A stretch of DNA of 64,000 nt, taken from NCBI RefSeq assembly GCF_024022995.1, contig NZ_CP099582.1, forward strand, positions 682,001 through 746,000. Reading direction: 5' to 3'. A program made the translations under genes and the position numbers. The notes beneath the pieces were generated by a model that was given only the letters and a program-made list of their open reading frames with translations, did no database searches and was not told where the DNA came from. The stretch is from Thermococcus aggregans. Its GTDB lineage: Archaea > Methanobacteriota_B > Thermococci > Thermococcales > Thermococcaceae. Positions 57,299-64,000 of the stretch are shown piece by piece (position 1 is the stretch's first letter; every line of letters begins with the position of its first letter).

Positions 57299-58246
57299 TC
57301 ATGGAAGTTCTACTTCTTTGCCGAGAATTCTCCATAGTTCTTTTATCTGGTTCTTGAGCTCTTGAATAGCTTCTGGCCTCTTGAAGAGGTGCTTAAATCT
57401 TCCCTGTAGCTTGAGGTAGTCTTCAATTGGTCTCTTGAACTTTCCGTCCTTGGGGAATCTCTGGAACTTTATGTTGTGGAAGTCTCCATTTTCGATTTCA
57501 AAAAGTGGCCAGAGACCAGTTTCAATTGCCAATTTGGCAACCTCTATTGTCTTCTCTGGTGGAATTCTCCATCCTGGAACACATGGAGCTAATACCTGAA
57601 CGAATGCTGGTCCGTCAACGCTTGCAGCTTTCTTCATCTTCCTGTAGAAGTCATAGGGGTCTCCAATGCTTGCTGTTGCGACATATGGAACTTGGTGAGC
57701 CGCAGCTATAAGGGCAACCCACTTCTTTGGCTTGTCTTCACCAATTGAGTACTTTCCTGGGGGTGATGTGGTTGTCCATGCTCCGTAAGGAGTGGATGAA
57801 GACCTCTGAATACCCGTGTTCATGTAAGCCTCGTTATCATACATGAGGTAAACCACGTTGTGCCTTCTCTCAAGCATTCCAGAAAGTGCTTGGAGACCTA
57901 TATCTGCTGTACCACCATCTCCACCAATAGCGAGGATCTTTCCTTTCCTGCCGAGCTTCTTCCACGCTGCTTCAATACCGCTCGCTACGGCTGCAGCGTT
58001 TTCAAAAGCCACGTGTACCCATGGGGCTTTCCAAGCGGTGTATGGGAATACTGCAGAAACGACTTCCATACATCCTGTAGCATGGGCTATAGCGAAAGCG
58101 TTTGGGTCACCATATTTTTCTTCCATGGCTTCGCTAAATGCCTTTGTGGCAAGCTTCATTACTATTGCAGGACCACATCCAGCACATGCAGCATGACCAG
58201 GTGCCCAGTATTCGCGAGTTGTGATAGGGGGCTTCCTAACGGCCAT
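57299..58246 (-). CDS. porB: pyruvate:ferredoxin oxidoreductase subunit beta
   Basis: A 315-residue TPP-binding beta subunit. It shows [16 protein letters not shown] (Fe-S cysteines), [36 protein letters not shown] (TPP fold) and a further Cys in LAPCVPGW. It catalyses decarboxylation of pyruvate with CoA, reducing ferredoxin. It is the last gene of the cluster. A 76-bp block (57771-57846) is identical to vorB. Confidence 0.93.
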   Translation of the reverse strand: MAVRKPPITTREYWAPGHAACAGCGPAIVMKLATKAFSEAMEEKYGDPNAFAIAHATGCMEVVSAVFPYTAWKAPWVHVAFENAAAVASGIEAAWKKLGRKGKILAIGGDGGTADIGLQALSGMLERRHNVVYLMYDNEAYMNTGIQRSSSTPYGAWTTTSPPGKYSIGEDKPKKWVALIAAAHQVPYVATASIGDPYDFYRKMKKAASVDGPAFVQVLAPCVPGWRIPPEKTIEVAKLAIETGLWPLFEIENGDFHNIKFQRFPKDGKFKRPIEDYLKLQGRFKHLFKRPEAIQELKNQIKELWRILGKEVELP

Positions 58247-58256
58247 CATAATCACC

Positions 58257-59441
58257 TCACAAAATCTCCTTCCTCAATCCTATCCAGTGGACTTCCTCAA
58301 CTTTCTCTCCCTCAAGTGCCTTCTTTGAAATTTCAACGACCTCTTCGAGTTGCCCGAAAGTAACGTCTCTTCCACCAAGGCCCACTATGAAGTCAAGTAG
58401 TATTGGCTTCTCCTTCTCGTTTACGAGTACTCTGCTTGCATCTGTAAAGACTGCTCCACCTATTCCAAAGCTTACGTCCTTTTCAAGAATTGCAAGAACC
58501 TTTGTCTTCTTGGCCAAAGCCTTAAGTTCCTCAATTGGGAATGGCCTGTAAACTGTCATCTTTGCGGCTCCGATCTTTACGCCTTCTTCTCTCTTCTTGT
58601 CTACGAACTCCTTGAGTGTTCCAGCGAGTGAACCCATTGTGAGAAGGATTATTTCAGCATCATCTGTTCTGTACTCTTCAATCATGTGGTATCTTCTTCC
58701 GAACTTCTTCTCGAACTCGTCAAAGACTTCCTTGATTACTTCTCTTGCGTTCTCCATGGCTTCCCATACCTTGTATCTTGCCTCCATATAGTGAGCTGGG
58801 AATCCAAGGGAACCTTGTGTGATTGGTCTGGCTGGGTCGAGATAGGCGTGCTTGGGTACGTACTCTCCAAGGAACTCATCAACTACTTCTTGATCTGGTA
58901 TTTCAACTGGCTCGACTGTGTGGGTTAGGATGAATGCATCGAAACCTACCATTGCTGGAAGGAGAACTCTTTCATCTTCGGCAACTTTGAATGCAATCAA
59001 TATTAAATCGAGTGCCTCTTGGTTGTTCTCAGCATAGAACTGCAACCAGCCAGTGTCTCTCTCGCTTATTGTATCTTGCCAGTCGTTCCAGATGTTAATT
59101 GGAGCGCTCAAAGCTCTGTTACCAATTGCCATTACAATTGGAAGCCTCATTCCAGCGGCTATGAAGAGAATTTCGTGCATTAAAGCAAGACCTTGTGAAG
59201 CTGTTGCTGTGAAGGTTCTAACTCCCGCAGCTGAAGCACCAACACATGCAGAAATTGCAGAGTGTTCGCTTTCAACTTTTATAAATTCGGCATCCATCTC
59301 TCCGTTGGCAACGAATTCGCTGATCTTTTCAGGAACGAGTGTTGATGGTGTAATTGGAAATGCAGCGACTACCTTTGGCCTTGCAAGCTTGGCTGCCCAA
59401 GCTGCAGCTTCATTACCTTTCATAACTTTTCTCATAGGCAT
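58257..59441 (-). CDS. porA: pyruvate:ferredoxin oxidoreductase subunit alpha
   Basis: A 394-residue alpha subunit: [26 protein letters not shown], then [26 protein letters not shown] and [10 protein letters not shown]. Catalytic partner of PorB. Four to eleven bases separate the cluster genes, and its ATG 59441 follows GAGGTGGT. A paralogue of VorA in the same cluster. Confidence 0.95.
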   Translation of the reverse strand: MPMRKVMKGNEAAAWAAKLARPKVVAAFPITPSTLVPEKISEFVANGEMDAEFIKVESEHSAISACVGASAAGVRTFTATASQGLALMHEILFIAAGMRLPIVMAIGNRALSAPINIWNDWQDTISERDTGWLQFYAENNQEALDLILIAFKVAEDERVLLPAMVGFDAFILTHTVEPVEIPDQEVVDEFLGEYVPKHAYLDPARPITQGSLGFPAHYMEARYKVWEAMENAREVIKEVFDEFEKKFGRRYHMIEEYRTDDAEIILLTMGSLAGTLKEFVDKKREEGVKIGAAKMTVYRPFPIEELKALAKKTKVLAILEKDVSFGIGGAVFTDASRVLVNEKEKPILLDFIVGLGGRDVTFGQLEEVVEISKKALEGEKVEEVHWIGLRKEIL

Positions 59442-59451
59442 TTATACCACC

Positions 59452-59769
59452 TCACTTAGATTCCCTAACCATTTCAATTGCCTTGGTTGGGCATTCATTT
59501 GCGCAGATTCCACAACCCTTACAATAGTCGTAATCAAACACCGGATAGCCCTCCTCGTCGAGATAAATTGCTGGCTCTGGACAGAGAGTGTAGCACATGA
59601 AACATCTAACACATTTATCCTTGTTAAACTGTGGTCTAAAAACTCTCCAGCCGCCGGTCTTGTTCACAACGCTGCTTCCGGGAATGTAAACTATTGCACC
59701 AGGTGTCATTTTTTCGCTATACTCCTTTTGGACTCTTTCAATATCAGCTTTGAATGGACTTTCCGCCAT
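59452..59769 (-). CDS. porD: pyruvate:ferredoxin oxidoreductase subunit delta
   Basis: A 105-residue ferredoxin-like subunit with two [4Fe-4S] motifs, CVRCFMCYTLCPEPA and CKGCGICANECPTKA. It passes electrons from the catalytic subunits to external ferredoxin. The N-terminal 50 residues are the delta-specific extension. ATG 59769 follows CGGGGTGG. Confidence 0.94.
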   Translation of the reverse strand: MAESPFKADIERVQKEYSEKMTPGAIVYIPGSSVVNKTGGWRVFRPQFNKDKCVRCFMCYTLCPEPAIYLDEEGYPVFDYDYCKGCGICANECPTKAIEMVRESK

Positions 59770-59833
59770 ACATACCACCCCGAGTGAATTATCCCCCTTT
59801 TTCTTTAAACTTTTCGCAAAGGAAATTAAAAAA

Positions 59834-60769
59834 TTAGCCGAAAACCTCGGCCTTCTTTTTAAGCTCTTCCCACTCTCTGAGCACCCATTCTTGGAGTGTC
59901 TCTATGTCTTCCTTTGTCATGTATTTGAATCTTCCCTGGAGCTTAAGAAACTCCTCCAGAGGCTTTGGCTCTTTGTTTGGTGAGGGCATGTTTATCTTGT
60001 ACTTTCCGTTTTCATATTCAAACAGTGGGAAATATGCTGTTTGGACTGCTAGGCGAGCAATCTCTATGGTCTTGTCCGTTGGGCTTCTCCATCCAGTTGG
60101 GCACGGTGCGAATAGCTGAATGAAAGCAGGACCCTTAATTGTTTGAGCCTTTTTGAGCTTTCTCATGAAGTCCTCTGGATAGGCAACGCTTGCAGTTGCT
60201 GCATAGGCTGGTTTGTGGGCTATGACAATGTCAATAACCTTTTTCTTTGGTCTCTGCTCAAGGAAGTGCTTCTTTCCACCTGGTGTGTTAGTTGTCCATG
60301 CTCCGTAAGGAGTGGATGAAGACCTCTGAATACCCGTGTTCATGTAAGCCTCGTTATCATACATGATGTAGAGAGCGTCGTGTCCTCTTTCAAGGAAACC
60401 GCTTAGGGCTTGGAGACCTATGTCCGCTGTACCACCATCTCCTGCCCATCCAACGACCATTATGCCATCTTCACCCTTTACCTTGTATCCCTTTGCTTTC
60501 AGAGCAGCCTCAATACCGCTAATTACTGCACCCGTTGTCTCAAATGCTGTGTGGAAGAGAGGAGCATTTAAAGCCGTGTATGGCCATGGACCAGCTATGA
60601 TCGTGGAACAACATGCAGGAATAGTGAAGATTGCTTTTCCTCCGTATGCCTTAAGGACGTATCTTAATCCTAGGGCTGCACCACAGCCCTGACAGGCAGT
60701 ATGCCCAGCGTAAAAGTGCTCTTCAAATGGTAAGGTCAATTTTTTCTTAACATCAGCAGGAAGCTCCAT
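59834..60769 (-). CDS. vorB: 2-ketoisovalerate:ferredoxin oxidoreductase subunit beta
   Basis: A 311-residue beta subunit paralogous to Por[53 protein letters not shown] and LFAPCPTGW. It acts on branched-chain 2-oxo acids from Val, Leu and Ile. Assigned to VOR by position next to the gamma gene, as in Pyrococcus. ATG 60769 has GGTGAC upstream, overlapping nothing. Confidence 0.9.
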   Translation of the reverse strand: MELPADVKKKLTLPFEEHFYAGHTACQGCGAALGLRYVLKAYGGKAIFTIPACCSTIIAGPWPYTALNAPLFHTAFETTGAVISGIEAALKAKGYKVKGEDGIMVVGWAGDGGTADIGLQALSGFLERGHDALYIMYDNEAYMNTGIQRSSSTPYGAWTTNTPGGKKHFLEQRPKKKVIDIVIAHKPAYAATASVAYPEDFMRKLKKAQTIKGPAFIQLFAPCPTGWRSPTDKTIEIARLAVQTAYFPLFEYENGKYKINMPSPNKEPKPLEEFLKLQGRFKYMTKEDIETLQEWVLREWEELKKKAEVFG

Positions 60770-60774
60770 TTTTG

Positions 60775-61956
60775 TCACCTCTTCAAGTGGTACCATTCGA
60801 TTTCTCTATCAAGCTTGCCTTTTTCAATTATCTCTTTCATATTCTTGGCTATTGCTTTTACGTCGTTTACGGTTAGGTCTCTTCCACCGAGTCCAACGAT
60901 GTAGTTCTTCATTATTGGCCTTGCATCGGTGTTGTACAGAACACCCTTAGCCTCATTGAAGAGGATTCCCTCTTGTCCAAATGAGAAGTTTCTGTCAAGA
61001 ACCGCTATTCCCTCGACGTTCTTTGCTAATTCATAGAGCTCCTCCCTTGGGAACGGCCTGAACCATCTCACCTTTGCAGCACCGACCTTGTATCCCTCGC
61101 TTCTTAGTATGTCAACTGCTTCTTTCACAGTTCCCATAAGAGAGCCCATTCCCATGAACACTATCTCAGCATCGTCAGTTCTGTATAGCTCTATCATCTG
61201 GCTGTAATCTCTTCCGAATCTCTCGCCATACTCTTTTCCAACCTCTTTGATGACTTTCTTTGCTTCTTCCATTGCTTTAGCTATCTTGTATCTGAACTCG
61301 TAATAGTCGGCTGGAGTTCCTAAAGCACCAACGGAGAATGGGTTCTCGAAGTCAGTGAGTGTGTATAAGGGCTTTCTTGGTGGGAGGAACTCATCTATTT
61401 CTTCCTGCTCTGGCATGTCAACTACATCGTAAGTGTGGCTCAAGATAAATGCGCTCTCAACTATCATGACTGGGAGATTAACTTTCTCGTGCTCTGCAAT
61501 CTTAAATGCCATTAGCACTCCATCGTAAACCTCTTGGTTGTTCTCAGCATAGAACTGCAACCATCCGGTATCTCTCTGAGATAAAGAGTCAGTTTGATCA
61601 TCCCAGACACTCCATGGGGGAGCCATTGCTCTGTTAACGTCAACCATGACTATTGGAAGCCTTGCTCCAGCAGCCCAGTGGAGCATCTCGTGCATTAAAG
61701 CAAGACCCTGGGCTGAAGTTGCAGTAAAAGTTCTCGCACCAGTAGCTGAGGCACCTATACAGGCAGCCATTGCGGAATGCTCACTCTCTACAGGAACATA
61801 TTGGAGGTTTTCAACTTCTCCATTAGCTATGAACTCAGCAATTTTCTCAATAATTGAAGTCTGAGGAGTGATAGGATAAGCAGCTACAACTTCAACTCTA
61901 GCATGTTTAACAGCATAAGCAGCCGCATAATTACCACTCACAACTTTCTTTGGCAT
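60775..61956 (-). CDS. vorA: 2-ketoisovalerate:ferredoxin oxidoreductase subunit alpha
   Basis: A 393-residue alpha subunit: [58 protein letters not shown] and GLGGRDLTVNDV. It pairs with VorB. It lies between vorD and vorB with short gaps. Confidence 0.92.
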   Translation of the reverse strand: MPKKVVSGNYAAAYAVKHARVEVVAAYPITPQTSIIEKIAEFIANGEVENLQYVPVESEHSAMAACIGASATGARTFTATSAQGLALMHEMLHWAAGARLPIVMVDVNRAMAPPWSVWDDQTDSLSQRDTGWLQFYAENNQEVYDGVLMAFKIAEHEKVNLPVMIVESAFILSHTYDVVDMPEQEEIDEFLPPRKPLYTLTDFENPFSVGALGTPADYYEFRYKIAKAMEEAKKVIKEVGKEYGERFGRDYSQMIELYRTDDAEIVFMGMGSLMGTVKEAVDILRSEGYKVGAAKVRWFRPFPREELYELAKNVEGIAVLDRNFSFGQEGILFNEAKGVLYNTDARPIMKNYIVGLGGRDLTVNDVKAIAKNMKEIIEKGKLDREIEWYHLKR

Positions 61957-61966
61957 TTATATCACC

Positions 61967-62284
61967 TCACTTCTCTTCTCTCACCATAGTTATTGCCTTA
62001 GTTGGGCACTCGTTTGCACAGATTCCACAGCCCTTACAATAGTCGTAATCTATTGCTACGTGTCCATCTTCTTTGATGTATATTGCCGGTTCTGGACAGA
62101 ATTTCCAGCAGATGTAGCACCTTATACACTTGCTCTCATCGACAACTGGCATGAAAGTTCTCCAGTCGCCTGTGAAGTTTAATAGTGTAGTCCCTAGTGT
62201 TATTGGAGCTTCTGGATATTCATCAACAGATTTAAATACCAGTTTTTCAGCTTTCGCCTTCTTCTCCCCGAATAAGGTGTTCAA
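61967..62284 (-). CDS. vorD: 2-ketoisovalerate:ferredoxin oxidoreductase subunit delta
   Basis: A 105-residue two-cluster ferredoxin-like subunit with CIRCYICWKFCPEPA and CKGCGICANECPTKA. Start is TTG 62284 preceded by GGGGTG. Differs from PorD mainly in the first 45 residues. Confidence 0.9.
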   Translation of the reverse strand: MNTLFGEKKAKAEKLVFKSVDEYPEAPITLGTTLLNFTGDWRTFMPVVDESKCIRCYICWKFCPEPAIYIKEDGHVAIDYDYCKGCGICANECPTKAITMVREEK

Positions 62285-62326
62285 GATGTTTCACCCCTTA
62301 TAAATGGATTTTAAAGGAAGGAAAAA

Positions 62327-62884
62327 TCAAAGCTCGTAAACAACAGTCTTCTCGAAGGCTTCTCTTGCAGCCTTAGCGTTCTTTTCACCGAGTTCTCCTG
62401 AGAAGGTCTCCTTGATAGCCTTCTCAACGCTCTCTATCTTAACTATACCTGTTGCTTTTGCAACGGCACCAAGAATTGATGTGTTTGTAATCGGCAGACC
62501 AAGGATCTCAAGGGCTATTGTTGTAGCGTCAACAAGTGCCAATTTAGCTGGCTTCTTTTTGAGCTTCTCAAGAACTTCTTCCTTGCTCTTTTCGGTGTTT
62601 ATAATTACCATTCCTCCATCTTTTAGACCGGCTGTTACGTCAACCGTGTCCAAGAGAGATGGGTCAAGAACAACTACAATATCTGGCTCATAAATCTGTG
62701 TCTTGATTCTAATTGGCTTCTCGTCAATTCTTGTAAAAGCTGTAACTGGAGCACCTCTTCTTTCAACACCAAAGAACGGGAATGCTTGGACATACTTGCC
62801 CTCTAAGAAAGCTGCTTCGGCTAGAATGTTTGCGGCTGTAACTGCACCTTGTCCACCTCTACCGTGAAAACGAATCTCTATCAT
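62327..62884 (-). CDS. porG: pyruvate/ketoisovalerate:ferredoxin oxidoreductase, shared subunit gamma
   Basis: A 185-residue gamma subunit: [49 protein letters not shown]. In Pyrococcus and Thermococcus a single gamma serves both POR and VOR, as appears to be so here, since only one gene is present for two sets of A, B and D. ATG 62884 has GGGAGG upstream. A minus-strand TATA (AACTAAATAAATG near 62928-62940) starts the seven-gene operon. Confidence 0.94.
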
Positions 62885-63105
62885 CGTCTCTTCCTCCCAA
62901 GTTTTGTCGATATTATTTCTCATAGTGCATTTATTTAGTTTTCGGTATGGCAAGAAGCCTCTTTCGGCATCTGTCTTTGGGTAAAAATGAACAGACAGCA
63001 ATTCCGATGGATAAGAGAATACATTAACAGACATGAAATTTGTCTTTACATTTGTAAAATAAAATCAAAAAGCCCAAAGGTCAAATTTTTTAAACACTTA
63101 AGCCC

Positions 63106-63122
63106 CTATATAGACTATATAG
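63106..63122 (+). promoter_or_regulatory. 17-bp palindrome, candidate operator of the PiT gene
   Basis: CTATATA (63106-63112), GAC, TATATAG (63116-63122) is a perfect inverted repeat. A TATA box (ATTTTTTAAAC near 63085-63095) predicts a start near 63117, so the palindrome covers the start region, an ideal place for a repressor. No regulator can be named. Confidence 0.45.
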
Positions 63123-63134
63123 ACGGTGAAGACC

Positions 63135-64000
63135 ATGGAAGAAATAGCAATAGCGGCAATAGCAATTACATTCTACATAGCATGGAATATAGGCGCCAAC
63201 GACAGCGCAAACGCTATGGGGACTGCAGTAGGTGCTGGGTTGCTAAGCTTTCGTCAGGCAACTTTAACAATAGCCATATTCGTTATGCTTGGAGCTTACC
63301 TAAAAGGATACAAAGTTATGAAAACGATAGGCAAAGGCATTGTTCCACCCGAGTACTTGACACTTAAAATCGCTATAATAGCCCTTCTGGCGGCTGGCGT
63401 TTGGGTAACGATAGCCACTATAAAAGGGCTGCCAGTGTCTACTACCCAAGCCATAGTTGGTGGGGTAGTGGGAGTGGGAATAGCAACCAATGCACCGATA
63501 AAATGGACGACTTTAATTAAAATAGTCGGAGCGTGGGTGCTCTCTCCCATTTTGGCAGCAATCTTTTCTCTGATACTCTTCAAGTTTTATGGAAAAATAA
63601 TAAACAACATCAAAAGCATAAGCAGAATTGAGTTTCTTTACAAATGGCTTGCCGTTCTCGGTGGATCATACATGGCATTTAACTTTGGAGCAAACGAGGT
63701 TGCAAATGCAACTGGCATTCTCGTTGGAGCAGGCTTCTTTGACCCAAAAACCGCGGGAATGTTTGGGGCTTTAAGCTTAGCCTTAGGATCCTTAACTTTC
63801 AGCTACGCTGTTATGTACACCGTCGGAAAAAAGATCACTTCTCTTGGGCCCATATCAGCTTTTTCCGCTCAATTCGGATCCGCCATAGCAGTTAGCTTGG
63901 CGAACATGTTTGGACTCCCAGTTAGTTCAAGCCAAGCTATAGTGGGTGGAGTTGCTGGAGTGGGTCTTGTAACAGGAAGAGGAGTTGATAAGAAGGTCAT
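63135..64000 (+). CDS. PiT-family inorganic phosphate transporter, partial (runs off the window)
   Basis: The first 288 residues of a PiT carrier, open to the window edge. It shows the signature WNIGANDSANAMGTAVGAG near residue 18, and its internal repeat FNFGANEVANATGILVGAGF in the second half, with GLPVSTTQAIVGG and GLPVSSSQAIVGG as another pair. Such carriers move phosphate (or in some cases sulfate) with a cation. CGGTGAAG precedes ATG 63135. It lies divergent from the POR/VOR operon. Confidence 0.92.
   Translation, partial: MEEIAIAAIAITFYIAWNIGANDSANAMGTAVGAGLLSFRQATLTIAIFVMLGAYLKGYKVMKTIGKGIVPPEYLTLKIAIIALLAAGVWVTIATIKGLPVSTTQAIVGGVVGVGIATNAPIKWTTLIKIVGAWVLSPILAAIFSLILFKFYGKIINNIKSISRIEFLYKWLAVLGGSYMAFNFGANEVANATGILVGAGFFDPKTAGMFGALSLALGSLTFSYAVMYTVGKKITSLGPISAFSAQFGSAIAVSLANMFGLPVSSSQAIVGGVAGVGLVTGRGVDKKV

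Overview
The window looks like chromosomal DNA from an AT-rich, anaerobic hyperthermophilic archaeon of the order Thermococcales, most likely a Thermococcus. The evidence is a typical archaeal exosome/proteasome superoperon, TFE, RpoP, KEOPS subunits, a linked 2-oxoacid:ferredoxin oxidoreductase cluster (POR/VOR with a shared gamma subunit), a maltodextrin phosphorylase, FtsZ beside a small ribbon-helix-helix protein, GGTGA-type ribosome binding sites and TATA/BRE promoters. Species assignment is inference from gene content, not a database match.

Layout. 0-5 kb: small TRAM protein, then uppP - sugar-phosphate nucleotidylyltransferase - DUF835 membrane protein, with a convergent CBS protein that carries an HPF-like C-terminus. 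5.1-6.2 kb: gene debris (a frameshifted membrane protein and a truncated subtilisin-like protease). 6.2-10 kb: maltodextrin phosphorylase, UMP kinase, AhpD-like protein. 10.1-14.7 kb: a clearly more GC-rich block (CoA-disulfide reductase family flavoprotein, UbiA prenyltransferase, a twice-frameshifted membrane/EEP protein, Tpt1), probably acquired from a GC-richer relative. 15-21.4 kb: NSS transporter with a very small downstream membrane subunit, rRNA/tRNA m5U methyltransferase, transporters, aminotransferase, Cgi121. 21.5-24.7 kb: RHH protein and FtsZ, then FAD synthase, PUA and HTH proteins.

24.7-35.2 kb is almost entirely minus strand and holds RNA and protein quality-control genes: proteasome alpha, SBDS, Rrp4, Rrp41, Rrp42, eL43, RpoP, Brix, Pcc1, prefoldin beta, DUF3194, DHH phosphoesterase, two uncharacterised proteins, a tRNA-binding-domain protein and, behind its own promoter, RNA ligase Rnl3. 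35.2-45.4 kb: Pop5, DUF763, DUF89, tRNA-Val(UAC) flanked by gene debris, DUF357/DUF555, PyrG, eS8, NOG1 and a radical SAM protein. 45.4-49.4 kb: a tldD-tldE pair split by a tnpB gene, next to an oppositely oriented TnpB-type right end. 49.5-57.2 kb: PfkB kinase, ABC-2 exporter, TFE, DUF2110, a GC-rich candidate ncRNA and Mrp. 57.3-62.9 kb: POR/VOR. The window ends inside a PiT phosphate transporter gene preceded by a 17-bp palindrome.

Most of the window is ordinary core genome. The least explained pieces are the tnpB/right-end arrangement inside the tldDE operon, the CBS-HPF fusion, the candidate ncRNA at 56.2 kb, the tiny NSS transporter partner with an aromatic-rich upstream peptide, and the cluster of broken genes.
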